A DNA stretch of 64,000 bases, from contig JBLIGQ010000006.1 of NCBI GenBank assembly GCA_047636995.1, forward strand, positions 42,269 through 106,268, written 5' to 3'. The position numbers and the translations under genes were made by a program. Every line of letters begins with the position of its first letter. Position 1 is the first letter of the stretch. Positions 44,803 through 53,501 of the stretch are shown here, one piece after another. Under the pieces are notes generated by a model. That model was not told where the DNA came from, did not search any database, and was given only the letters and a program-made list of their open reading frames with translations. Source of the stretch: JAQWQB01 sp047636995 (GTDB taxonomy: Bacteria > Bacteroidota > Bacteroidia > Flavobacteriales_D > Sanyastnellaceae).

Positions 44803-46584
44803 ATGAAATCAATACGTAACATCGCGATTATCGCACACGTTGACCACGGTAAGACTACTTTGGTGGACAAAATTATCTCAGAATGTCAAGTTTTTGACGA
44901 TCGAAAAGATAAAACGCAACTCGTTCTAGACAACAATGATCTGGAGCGAGAACGTGGAATCACAATTCTTTCCAAGAACGTTTCTGTGAACTACAAGGAT
45001 GTCAAGATTAACATCATTGACACCCCAGGTCACGCTGATTTCGGAGGAGAAGTTGAACGTGTGCTTAAGATGGCAGACGGAGTTCTACTTTTGGTTGATG
45101 CCTTTGAAGGGCCTATGCCACAAACACGTTTCGTGCTTTCAAAAGCATTGGAACTTGGCTTGAAGCCAATTGTGATTGTGAACAAGGTAGATAAGGACAA
45201 CTGCAGACCTGACGAAGTTCAGGAGCAAGTATTTGAGTTGATGTTCAACTTGGAAGCTACTGAAGACCAACTTGACTTTGTAACGCTTTACGGCTCAAGC
45301 AAGTTCGGTTGGATGAACACCACGTGGGAAACACAAACTGACAACCTTGTTCCGTTATTGGATGCCGTGATTAAGCACATTCCTGAAGCTCCCTTTAATG
45401 AAGGAGGACTTCAAATGCAGATTACTTCACTTGATCACTCTCCATTTACAGGACGAATTGCAATTGGACGTGTTCAGCGAGGAATTGTGAACGAAGGAGA
45501 GCAGATTGCACTTTGTACCGCTGAAGGGGCGCCTAAGAGAATGAAGGTACGTGAGCTATACGTATTTGAAGGCTTGGGTAAAACCAAAGTACAGCAAGTG
45601 CGAAGTGGCGACTTGTGCGCCATTGTAGGTTTGGAAGCATTTGAGATTGGTGATACCATTGCTGATCTTGAAAATCCAGAACCGCTTTCTCGTATTGCGG
45701 TAGATGAGCCAACGATGAGCATGATGTTCACAATTAACAATTCTCCTTTCTTCGGAAGGGAAGGAAAGTTTGTGACTTCACGCCAATTACGTGACCGTTT
45801 GTACAATGAAACTGAAAAGAACTTGGCGCTGCGTATTGAAGAGACGAATAGTGAGGACACCTTCAATGTATACGGACGCGGAATTCTTCACTTGTCTGTT
45901 CTTGTTGAGACAATGCGTAGAGAAGGTTATGAGCTTCAGCTTGGTAAGCCTCGCGTGTTGGTGAAAGAGATTGACGGTAAAAAATGTGAGCCATACGAGA
46001 CCTTGGTAATCGATATTCCTGCTGAGAGTTCTGGTAAAGCCATTGAATTGGTAACACAGCGTAAAGGTGATTTGTTGATCATGGAGCCGAAAGGTGACTT
46101 GCAACATTTGGAGTTTGACATCCCATCACGAGGATTGATTGGACTTCGTTCAAACCTTTTAACTGCATCTTCTGGAGAAGCAATTATCACACACCGCTTC
46201 AACGAATACCGCGAGTGGAAAGGTGAAATTGGCGACCGAAGAAAAGGGGCTATGGTTTCTGCTGAGCAAGGACAAGCATTGGCTTATGCCATTGACCGTT
46301 TGCAAGATCGTGGAATCTTCTTCATTGAACCAGGAGATGAGGTATACAAGGGACAAGTTGTTGGAGAAAACTCCCGTGATGGCATCATTGAAGTGAATGT
46401 CATTAGAGGAAAGCAATTAACAAACATGCGTAAGTCTGGTACAGATGCAGCGCAGCACATTGCACCTAAAACGGAATTCTCTTTGGAGGAAGCAATGGAA
46501 TACATTGGGGACGATGAGCTATTGGAGATCACTCCAACAGCCATTCGGATGAGAAAATCACCACTAATGTGGAGAGCAAGATAA
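44803..46584 (+). CDS. typA: Translational GTPase TypA/BipA
   Basis: Ribosome-binding GTPase of the EF-G class that assists assembly of the 50S subunit and translation under cold or stress. 593 residues, near the usual length. G motifs: AHVDHGKTTL (G1), ERGITIL (G2), DTPGHADFGG (G3) and VNKVDKDNC (G4). Domains II, III and V and the BipA-specific C-terminal region (LMEPKGDLQHLEFDIPSRGLIG, RKGAMVSAEQGQALAYA) follow. It ends at a strong intrinsic terminator. Confidence 0.97.
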   Translation: MKSIRNIAIIAHVDHGKTTLVDKIISECQVFDDRKDKTQLVLDNNDLERERGITILSKNVSVNYKDVKINIIDTPGHADFGGEVERVLKMADGVLLLVDAFEGPMPQTRFVLSKALELGLKPIVIVNKVDKDNCRPDEVQEQVFELMFNLEATEDQLDFVTLYGSSKFGWMNTTWETQTDNLVPLLDAVIKHIPEAPFNEGGLQMQITSLDHSPFTGRIAIGRVQRGIVNEGEQIALCTAEGAPKRMKVRELYVFEGLGKTKVQQVRSGDLCAIVGLEAFEIGDTIADLENPEPLSRIAVDEPTMSMMFTINNSPFFGREGKFVTSRQLRDRLYNETEKNLALRIEETNSEDTFNVYGRGILHLSVLVETMRREGYELQLGKPRVLVKEIDGKKCEPYETLVIDIPAESSGKAIELVTQRKGDLLIMEPKGDLQHLEFDIPSRGLIGLRSNLLTASSGEAIITHRFNEYREWKGEIGDRRKGAMVSAEQGQALAYAIDRLQDRGIFFIEPGDEVYKGQVVGENSRDGIIEVNVIRGKQLTNMRKSGTDAAQHIAPKTEFSLEEAMEYIGDDELLEITPTAIRMRKSPLMWRAR

Positions 46585-46610
46585 TAAGCTATCTAAATAC
46601 ATCCTATTTA

Positions 46611-46643
46611 AAAACCCTCACAGCAATGCTGTGAGGGTTTTTT
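46611..46643 (+). terminator. Intrinsic terminator of typA
   Basis: AAAACCCTCACAGC (46611-46624) pairs with GCTGTGAGGGTTTT (46628-46641) around a 3-base loop and is followed by T's to 46643. The symmetric A/T flanks could also stop the minus-strand tauE transcript, whose gene ends at 46823. Confidence 0.9.
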
Positions 46644-46822
46644 GTTGCCTTTGATTGCTCACATTGCATGAAAACGCGAAGTAAATTAGGGCTAACTCAT
46701 TCAAACGCACTGAGCTAGACACCCTGTATAAATTTGCTTGACTACCACAACGTTCTACGCTAGATGTGTAAAGGCCGAAAAAAGCTTTCGAATGCTTAGT
46801 TACCAATGTTACAGACCTCCCT

Positions 46823-47620
46823 TTAATGCAGCTCTCTCCAAAGAATGTAAACACCCATTAAGAGGACGAACCAACCAAATCCTTTTTTCAATTTTCTTCC
46901 TTCAATGAAATTGGCTAAATAGATCCCCAAAAGAATTCCTACGGCCGTAATTCCTGCGAATGTGAGGAGGAAAGACCAGTCAATTTCAAGGTTTTGCACA
47001 TCCCCTAAAAACCCAATAAGTGATTTGAACGCAATGATGAGCAGCGAAGTTCCCACCGCTTTCTTCATGGGTAATTTCGCCAACAAGACCAATGCTGGAA
47101 TGATGAGGAAACCACCTCCTGCTCCAACTACTCCAGTAAGTGCACCTACCACTAATCCTTCAATCACAATCATTGGATAGTTGTACTTCACTTCTGTTTC
47201 TTCAGCTACTTCGGCTCCTTTATTTCGAATCATTGAAACAGAAGCAAGCAGCATAATTAGCGCAAAGAACACCATGATGGCAATGTCTTTGGTTAACAAG
47301 AAATCACCTAGCGTAATAATTTCGTCTGGAATGGCGGGAATGAGAAACCTTCGCGAAGCATAGACAGCGATGAAGGCAGGAATGGCAAAAACGATGGCCG
47401 TTTTCACATCTACCATTCCCTTTTGCCAGTTTCTAAATGCCCCAATGGCTGCTGCAAATCCCACAACAAACAAGGAATAGGCTGTTGCCATAACAGGCTC
47501 AATGGCTAAAATGTAAACTAAAACGGGTACTGTAAGAATGCTTCCACCTCCACCAACGAGGCCCAGAACAATTCCAATAACCAGTGCCCCTGCGTATCCT
47601 ATAATTGCAATTGAGTCCAT
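46823..47620 (-). CDS. TauE/SafE family permease
   Basis: 265 residues, eight hydrophobic helices in two repeats. Both family motifs are visible: GLVGGGGSILTVPVLVY at the first repeat and GLVVGALTGVVGAGGGFLIIPALVLL at the second. Members export sulfite, sulfoacetate or related C2-C3 anions across the inner membrane. No sulfur gene lies nearby, so the substrate is unknown. Stands alone on the minus strand between typA and a large T9SS cargo gene. Confidence 0.9.
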   Translation of the reverse strand: MDSIAIIGYAGALVIGIVLGLVGGGGSILTVPVLVYILAIEPVMATAYSLFVVGFAAAIGAFRNWQKGMVDVKTAIVFAIPAFIAVYASRRFLIPAIPDEIITLGDFLLTKDIAIMVFFALIMLLASVSMIRNKGAEVAEETEVKYNYPMIVIEGLVVGALTGVVGAGGGFLIIPALVLLAKLPMKKAVGTSLLIIAFKSLIGFLGDVQNLEIDWSFLLTFAGITAVGILLGIYLANFIEGRKLKKGFGWFVLLMGVYILWRELH

Positions 47621-48203
47621 CTAGATGGGAAATTTCATTCTCTTCATTTTACAAAGTTCAGCTAATTCAATTAAACCGAAGGTGATAAATGTTACCCACG
47701 ACTCCACGTGCTCTGGCACAAAGAAATGAACAGATTTTGAAAGAAAACGATGCTTTGTAAATTATGGACAAAGGGACTCAGCGGTGCCGCTATCAGTCAT
47801 TCCCAATGAGAATTTAAACACGTAAATAACAGATTGAAAATCATTACCGACCGCTAACTCAATCACCTCAACCCCAGGCGCAGACTTCCTTGAAAGGGGT
47901 TGGAAGAATACCTTTTTTCCCATTGCACCGAAACCAAAAAAACGTTCCATCAGGACCACAAGAAAGAGAAATCACGCTGCAATCATAGAAATCTGGCTAT
48001 TCAACCATCAGAAAGGCGATGGTGTAGATGATGAAATTCCCCTCGCTAGTTTCACAACCAGCTCATTCTTCAAATTTGGTGGTGAAATGACGTTGGATTG
48101 AACTGTTTAATGACATGAACGCAACCCACTGAGAATAACGACTGTCAATCTTAACCTTTTCGTAATTAGCCCCTATTGACGTGGATGAATAAAATGGGCC
48201 GTA
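47621..48203. other. Intergenic gap; no convincing gene
   Basis: 583 bases between the TauE/SafE gene start and the 3' end of the T9SS type B cargo gene. A 65-codon minus-strand frame (47762-47959) has no family resemblance, no promoter and no partner. It could be a degraded coding remnant but is not called. No terminator hairpin or RNA gene was recognised. Confidence 0.4.
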
Positions 48204-50726
48204 CTACCTAAGCACCGTCACCAAGCCTTCGTATAGTTTTGCATTCCCAGTGTCTGGCATCACCACAGTAACCTGGTAAGTGTAAACTTCTGTTTGCACA
48301 TAATGCCCCCCATTTTTTACGTTGCCTATCCACCCTAAGTCAGGGTCAGTTGAAATGAATATAAGCTCACCCCAGCGATCATATATCTCAAAAGTGTATT
48401 CATTGGGTTCAAAATTCATCACCGGCTTGAACACCTCATTGATTCCGTCTAGATCTGGAGTGAATGCATTTGGAATGAAAACGTTCGGGGGGAGTTTCAC
48501 TATAATTTCAGTGCAAAGAAGGTCTGAACAGCCATGCTCATTGATCGCTTCAAGACACACTTCATAGACACCTGGTATTTCCCACCCTTCAATTACCGCT
48601 GACTCCTCGTTACTCACTTCGTCACCATTCAGGGTCCAGATATAATCAATGGCTCCTTCACTGGTATTGTCGAAATGAATTTCATCTACCGAATTGTATA
48701 CGATGGTTCCTTCGCGAATGCTGAAGTCGGCCATTGGAAGGTCGAAAGCACATAAAACATCTTCGAAAACTAGATTGAGCGGGCAACCTTCATTGTGAAT
48801 GAGGCCCAGTGAGATATCATAACAGCCTTGCGTCTCATAAGTATGGTTCACTTCCAAACCAGCACCTACAGTATCATCACCAAAGTCCCAGTTAATTGCT
48901 CCAAAATCTTCAACATTGAGCAAAGAAAACGAGGCGGGAACAGGAATACAAACCGTTTCAACAGTGCTCACCAACTCTGGAGTTGGCAGCACAACTGTTT
49001 GAACAAGCACATCAGCCGAAAGGCCTTCTGATGTGCAGCCATCTGTCAGAGATACTGTTAAGGTTATCGGTACATCGGCAGTATAAAAAAGAAGCTCATC
49101 TGCTCCAAGCACTAGTCCATTCTCATCTGTCCATTGCCATACGTAAGTTCCTTCGCCTCCAGCAGCATTTGCTTGGAGGTTAATGGCTTCACCTGGACAA
49201 GGAATTACATCTTCAGGCCCCGTTAAGGCCAATTCTGGATAGAAGAAAATCTCAGTACAATGACCAATGGAAGAACATCCATTCTGATCTGTTGCTGATA
49301 CGCAGTATAAATCACCTTCATTTGGAATTAGTGTTTCAGTCTCACCAACCGCTCCAGTGTCCCAGTTGTAAACCAAATCCACTTCTGCAGAGGTAGCCGT
49401 CATGGTGACTTCGCCTCCATTGCAGATCACATAATTCAAAGGTAGATCTATCACAGGCAAAGGATCTGCTGTGAGCTCAAGCACCATTGTATTGTCGCAC
49501 AAACCATTGGTGATGAACAAGTCGTAAACCCCTACACAAAGATCGGGTGCCTGTTCTGCCGAAGCTATCCCATTAAGAAAGTAAGTCCAGTCTGGCTCTA
49601 GACTGAGCGCTAACTGTCCGTTACATTGACCTGTACATCCCGGATTTGTTACAAGAAGTGAGGTGAAATCTGGCACATCCGCGAAAACCACATCCACTTC
49701 GTCTGTTCCTTGACAGCCATTGAGAGTTACTTCAACCTCATAAGTTCCTTCGTCAATAAGGAGTAAAGTTTGATCACCTACTTCACCATTCCAAGTAATT
49801 TCTTCCCAGCCAAGACCAGCATCTAATGTCACTTCTTCATCTGGGCAAACTGTGATGTCATCACCTAAGTTTACTACTGGCAAAGGATTAACTAGAATGT
49901 TATATGCAAATAGATCATCTATATTTTCTGCCACAATTTCAGTATCCTCAGCTGGGGTGAAGGTATAAGTCTCTGAATTTTGAATGAACTCATTCACGTC
50001 ATCAACAACCTCGAACCAATCTACAGCCACTCCAAATTCCGGATCCAAAGTCACTTCTTCTCCTGCGCAAACAGTGATGGTTTCAGCTTCAGGCTCCTCA
50101 AATGTGATGTTGTCAATGAAGATGTTTTGTGGACATTGAATGTTCAAGCTGGTAGTAACCACAATGTGATCAAAAGCTTGTGTGGCGGTGAAAGTGATGG
50201 TATAATTCTCCCACACGGTATTCGTTACCAAACCAGAGCACCCGAGCTCAACCGCGCCGACCATAAGCGAAGTGTGATTTGCGATCACTCCCGTTGGAGG
50301 AGAACCTACAAATCCATAGACACACAGTCCACCGCACGGGTCAGAATAATCTCCACTAGTTGGTGTTTTCAAAGCCATGCTCATGTTGTACTCTTGACCA
50401 ATGGTCATGGGTTGAGGCATTTGCTGTCCGATTGATTCAGCAGAACCAATGGCGTCGCCATAAGAGGCAAAACCAGTGTAAGCATCTCCAGAATCGGCAA
50501 CGCCATCTGTAGGAAAGAATCCAGTGGTGTATCCGCAGCTATAAAAATCAGCTGATTCAACAACAATGAACCAATTCTCCAACATGCTGATTTGACCCAA
50601 AGCATCGTTACAACCAGTATTCAACTCAAAGTCGCCATTGTATATAACTTGAGCGTTTATTTGACCCACACTAAAGAGTGAAGTCATCAAAATCAAGCTG
50701 AAAATTCGGAATAGGGTCATTTGCAT
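48204..50726 (-). CDS. T9SS type B cargo (gliding-associated C-terminal domain) with PKD-like domains
   Basis: 840 residues. Signal peptide MTLFRIFSLILMTSLFSVGQ (first Met at 50726 or 50720). Residues about 20-215 form a carbohydrate- or ligand-binding-like beta sandwich (YNGDFELNTGCND start). Several Cys-containing Ig/SprB-like repeats follow, and a PKD-like domain (INWDFGDDTVGAGLEVNHTYETQGCYD) lies near 620. The last 95 residues (NVFIPNAFTPDLDGINEVF to LYEGLVTVLR) are the T9SS type B sorting domain, so the protein should leave through SprA and attach to the cell surface. Typical of adhesin-like surface proteins; ligand unknown. Confidence 0.9.
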   Translation of the reverse strand: MQMTLFRIFSLILMTSLFSVGQINAQVIYNGDFELNTGCNDALGQISMLENWFIVVESADFYSCGYTTGFFPTDGVADSGDAYTGFASYGDAIGSAESIGQQMPQPMTIGQEYNMSMALKTPTSGDYSDPCGGLCVYGFVGSPPTGVIANHTSLMVGAVELGCSGLVTNTVWENYTITFTATQAFDHIVVTTSLNIQCPQNIFIDNITFEEPEAETITVCAGEEVTLDPEFGVAVDWFEVVDDVNEFIQNSETYTFTPAEDTEIVAENIDDLFAYNILVNPLPVVNLGDDITVCPDEEVTLDAGLGWEEITWNGEVGDQTLLLIDEGTYEVEVTLNGCQGTDEVDVVFADVPDFTSLLVTNPGCTGQCNGQLALSLEPDWTYFLNGIASAEQAPDLCVGVYDLFITNGLCDNTMVLELTADPLPVIDLPLNYVICNGGEVTMTATSAEVDLVYNWDTGAVGETETLIPNEGDLYCVSATDQNGCSSIGHCTEIFFYPELALTGPEDVIPCPGEAINLQANAAGGEGTYVWQWTDENGLVLGADELLFYTADVPITLTVSLTDGCTSEGLSADVLVQTVVLPTPELVSTVETVCIPVPASFSLLNVEDFGAINWDFGDDTVGAGLEVNHTYETQGCYDISLGLIHNEGCPLNLVFEDVLCAFDLPMADFSIREGTIVYNSVDEIHFDNTSEGAIDYIWTLNGDEVSNEESAVIEGWEIPGVYEVCLEAINEHGCSDLLCTEIIVKLPPNVFIPNAFTPDLDGINEVFKPVMNFEPNEYTFEIYDRWGELIFISTDPDLGWIGNVKNGGHYVQTEVYTYQVTVVMPDTGNAKLYEGLVTVLR

Positions 50727-50889
50727 ATTCTTATCTATACTCTATATACTTACACTTGTGTCAATAGGTTGCCCAATCGAACGGCAATTAACGAACAAAA
50801 AGCGGAGATGTGTATTATTGATTTTCAATGGCTTGCATTTGATTCGATCTAATTTTAACGTCATGGAGTGTAATCAACGTCTCTTGTAT

Positions 50890-50897
50890 TATCTTTG
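50890..50897 (+). promoter_or_regulatory. -7 box of proline dehydrogenase gene (TATCTTTG)
   Basis: Exact TAnnTTTG match, 17 bases before the ATG at 50915. The -33 element is weak (GTG at 19 bases). Confidence 0.6.
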
Positions 50898-50914
50898 GCT
50901 GCCTCTGTGAGCAT

Positions 50915-52084
50915 ATGAAAGTCTCCTTCGATAATACAAAAGTTGCCTTTGCAAACAAGACCGATTTCGATCTGAAAAAAGGCTATTGGCTATTCAAACT
51001 AGTCTCTAGTCCGACCTTGGTAAAACTGGGCAAATACTCCGTAAATTTAGCCCTTGCTTTGAGAATCCCCATAGGCTGGGCGCTCAAGAAAAATATATTT
51101 TCACAATTCTGTGGTGGTGAGACCATTGAAGAATGTGCTTCCACTACCCGCGTTTTGGATCAACTCAATGTAGGAACCATTCTTGACTATAGCGTTGAAG
51201 GAAAAGACAGTATTGAAGATCTCGAAAACACTTCTGAGGAAATTCTTGAAACCGTTAACACCGCTAACAACAATCTTCACATTCCTTTTTGTGTCTTCAA
51301 AGTTACTGGGGTTGCACGTTTCGGTTTGCTTCAGAAAGTGAACGAGCAGAAAACGCTAACCTCAGAAGAACAGCAGGAATTTAAAGCCGTTTTAGCTCGA
51401 GTTGATCGCATTGCAAAACACGCTTTCGAAACAGGAACTCCTGTATTTATAGATGCAGAGGAAAGTTGGGTCCAAGATGCCATTGACACTCTGACCCATG
51501 ACCTCATGGAGAAATACAACAAGGAGAAAGTGATTGTTTACAATACAGCTCAGATGTACCGTCATGATCGTCTGGCTTTCTTGCAGAAAATGTTTGCTGA
51601 GGCAAAAACCAAAGGCTACCATTATGGGGTGAAATTAGTTCGCGGTGCTTACATGGAAAAAGAACGCGAGCGGGCTAAGGAACGAAACTACCCTTCTCCA
51701 ATTCAACCTGACAAAGCGTCTAGTGATCGTGATTTTGATGCTGCACTGGAGTTGTGCTTGAAAAACATTGACCACACTGCTTTGGTGGCCGGCAGTCACA
51801 ACGAAAAGAGCACATTGGTTTTAATCGATTTGATGTCGAAACATGGTGTTGTGCCATCAGACCCGCGGATTTACTTCGCGCAGCTATTTGGAATGAGTGA
51901 CCACATTAGCTTTAACCTTTCGCATGCTGGATTTAACGTGGCAAAATATGTTCCTTATGGTCCAATAAGCGAAGTGATTCCTTACTTGATTCGCAGGGCG
52001 AATGAAAACACATCAGTGAAAGGTCAAACAGGTAGGGAGTTGTCTTTGATTATGAAAGAACTAACGCGAAGAAAAGAATCTTAG
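50915..52084 (+). CDS. Proline dehydrogenase
   Basis: FAD-dependent oxidation of proline to pyrroline-5-carboxylate, the first step of proline catabolism. 389 residues of the stand-alone (PutA-domain) type. The beta/alpha barrel motifs are present: VFIDAEESWVQDAID, KLVRGAYMEKERERA, VAGSHNEKSTLVLIDLM, and the C-terminal LIRRANENTSVKG with the Arg-Arg pair that binds the proline carboxylate. The P5C dehydrogenase gene is not in the window. The stop overlaps the converging DUF4258 gene by 4 bases. Confidence 0.93.
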   Translation: MKVSFDNTKVAFANKTDFDLKKGYWLFKLVSSPTLVKLGKYSVNLALALRIPIGWALKKNIFSQFCGGETIEECASTTRVLDQLNVGTILDYSVEGKDSIEDLENTSEEILETVNTANNNLHIPFCVFKVTGVARFGLLQKVNEQKTLTSEEQQEFKAVLARVDRIAKHAFETGTPVFIDAEESWVQDAIDTLTHDLMEKYNKEKVIVYNTAQMYRHDRLAFLQKMFAEAKTKGYHYGVKLVRGAYMEKERERAKERNYPSPIQPDKASSDRDFDAALELCLKNIDHTALVAGSHNEKSTLVLIDLMSKHGVVPSDPRIYFAQLFGMSDHISFNLSHAGFNVAKYVPYGPISEVIPYLIRRANENTSVKGQTGRELSLIMKELTRRKES

Positions 52085-52464
52085 CAGCCGCAGTCAGCGC
52101 TTTTCGGCGCCATAAAAGTCTTGATGAAAGAGGCCGTGTCTTGCAATTCAATTTGCACTTTTAACCCATCTGTAATGTGAGACTCAATCACATAATTCAA
52201 TGGTTTCTCATGCGTTTCGCTTTCTGAAAAGCGTACATCTCCTTTATCAATCATTTGTTGAACATCATCTTCTGAAAGGCTCAAGCATCGCATTAAGCAC
52301 GCTGCAGAAGCTGAATAGCTGAATGCCTTTTCATTGATTTGCGACTTTACACGTGTGCCAGGAAGCCACTTTCCGCAGCCCCGATTACTGAATAAAGCGA
52401 AAGATATAAGTACTCCTATAGATATTCCAATAAAGTACTTCCCAAGTCGTTGCGTAAAACTCAT
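52081..52464 (-). CDS. DUF4258-like membrane-anchored protein
   Basis: 127 residues. An N-terminal hydrophobic helix (YFIGISIGVLISFALF) is followed by a Cys-rich exported or cytoplasmic part with CGKWLPGTRV, CLMRCLSLSEDDV and a C-terminal DCGC. The pattern of an N-terminal helix, LPGxRV and FS.. segments fits the Bacteroidota DUF4258-type family; function unknown. The C-terminal Cys pairs suggest metal binding. An exact -7 box (52469-52476) ends 4 bases before the ATG. The 3' end overlaps the proline dehydrogenase stop. Confidence 0.65.
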   Translation of the reverse strand: MSFTQRLGKYFIGISIGVLISFALFSNRGCGKWLPGTRVKSQINEKAFSYSASAACLMRCLSLSEDDVQQMIDKGDVRFSESETHEKPLNYVIESHITDGLKVQIELQDTASFIKTFMAPKSADCGC

Positions 52465-52468
52465 AGTG

Positions 52469-52476
52469 CAAAAGTA
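52469..52476 (-). promoter_or_regulatory. -7 box of the DUF4258-like gene (TACTTTTG)
   Basis: Exact TAnnTTTG match on the minus strand, 4 bases upstream of the ATG at 52464, predicting a leaderless transcript. Confidence 0.6.
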
Positions 52477-52603
52477 CGGAAACAGTCTTGAGTTTAGATT
52501 CCTGATTTGAAAGATTTGAGGACATACTTTAAGTTTTGTTTGAGTTAGTGACGCGCTTCAGGCACGGAAAGAAAAGCATGGGATTTTGGGGCTCGTATGA
52601 AGA

Positions 52604-52808
52604 AATCAACGTTTACAAACCAATCACCAACACACGTGAATTTATTCTGCAATAAAGCCGCTCATGGCTTTGAAGGTGTTCTTGTGTTCTTGATCTTCGC
52701 TCCGCTTGGATGGACAGGCGGGGGCGGGCGGGTCCCACTAAAAAAACCATCGAGATAGAAAGCGGTAGGAAGTACTCAAAACCAGAATCAACGTTTACAA
52801 ACCAATCA
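52604..52808 (+). repeat. 23-bp direct repeat pair flanking a G-rich element
   Basis: An identical 23-base sequence occurs at 52604-52626 and 52786-52808, 182 bases apart. Between the two copies lies the second G-rich interspersed element (52695-52738). The stretch from 52465 to 52874 has no gene other than this repeat structure and the promoter at its right end. The direct repeats could be the scar of an insertion or slippage duplication. Confidence 0.85.
52695..52738 (+). repeat. Interspersed G-rich element, copy 2
   Basis: 44-base counterpart of the element at 1774-1816, same orientation, with two substitutions and one extra A. It ends GGCGGGGGCGGGCGGG then TCCCAC. It lies upstream of the ABC transporter operon and inside a 23-bp direct repeat pair. 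The in-frame extension of the ABC ATPase into this element is spurious. Confidence 0.75.
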
Positions 52809-52861
52809 ATCAACCCCCCAATTCTCCCAGCCTTTCTCTGCCCCCCTTCAAAATTAACATG

Positions 52862-52869
52862 TAACTTTG
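52862..52869 (+). promoter_or_regulatory. -7 box of the ABC transporter operon (TAACTTTG)
   Basis: Exact TAnnTTTG match, 5 bases before the ATG at 52875, predicting a leaderless or nearly leaderless mRNA. No TTG -33 element is evident. Confidence 0.6.
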
Positions 52870-52874
52870 AGTTC

Positions 52875-53501
52875 ATGCTAAAGAGCTCAAACCTAACGTT
52901 CAGCTACCACAACGGTGCGTCATTCTCTTTTCCAGATGTATTCTGTGAAGAGAAAGGACATCTTTTGCTATTGGGCGAATCTGGACAAGGAAAAACAACC
53001 TTACTGCACTTGCTCGCAGGCATGCTCAAACCCTCAGCAGGAAGTGTGGGCATCAATGGAACTGATATTGCTCAACTTGACCGAAAGGCAATGGATACAT
53101 TTCGCGGACAGCACATCGGTATTGTGTTTCAAACTGCGCATTTTGTGGAAAGTTTGAGCGTTGAAGACAACCTCATCCTTCCGCAGTACCTCGCAGGAAA
53201 AACAATTGACCGAAACAAAGCACAACAAATCATTGGAAGGCTGAACCTTACTCAAAAGCTGCACGAAAAGACCCGAAACTTAAGCGTCGGAGAACAACAG
53301 CGGGTTGCCATTGCCAGATCTCTTATGAATGACCCAGCCATTGTGCTGGCTGATGAGCCCACCTCAGCGCTCGATGATAGAAATGCCGAAGAGGTGATCA
53401 GCCTGCTCGAAGAACAAGCAGCGCTCAGTGGAGCAGGACTTATTATTGTGACACATGACCAACGATTGAAAGATCGTTTCGAAAAACGCGTGGTACTATG
53501 A
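52875..53501 (+). CDS. ABC transporter ATPase (LolD/MacB type)
   Basis: 208 residues from the ATG at 52875, which directly follows the -7 box. Walker A GESGQGKTT is at 34-42, the ABC signature LSVGEQQRVAIARSL near 134, and Walker B AIVLADEPTSALDD after it. The Walker A carries Glu and Gln instead of the more usual Pro-Ser. It pairs with the FtsX-type permease gene downstream (4-base overlap). Type VII systems of this kind extract lipoproteins, extrude ligands or act mechanically from the inner membrane. The longer frame from 52710 is non-coding. Confidence 0.9.
   Translation: MLKSSNLTFSYHNGASFSFPDVFCEEKGHLLLLGESGQGKTTLLHLLAGMLKPSAGSVGINGTDIAQLDRKAMDTFRGQHIGIVFQTAHFVESLSVEDNLILPQYLAGKTIDRNKAQQIIGRLNLTQKLHEKTRNLSVGEQQRVAIARSLMNDPAIVLADEPTSALDDRNAEEVISLLEEQAALSGAGLIIVTHDQRLKDRFEKRVVL

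Noticed and set aside
46618..46854. 78-codon minus-strand frame between typA and tauE
   Set aside because: It reads through the typA terminator hairpin and overlaps the tauE 3' end; no recognisable protein.
47762..47959. 65-codon minus-strand frame in the gap beside the TauE/SafE gene
   Set aside because: No promoter, signal or family resemblance. It could be a coding remnant but cannot be supported.
52710..52874. N-terminal extension of the ABC ATPase
   Set aside because: It runs through the G-rich element and the -7 box; the family start is at 52875.
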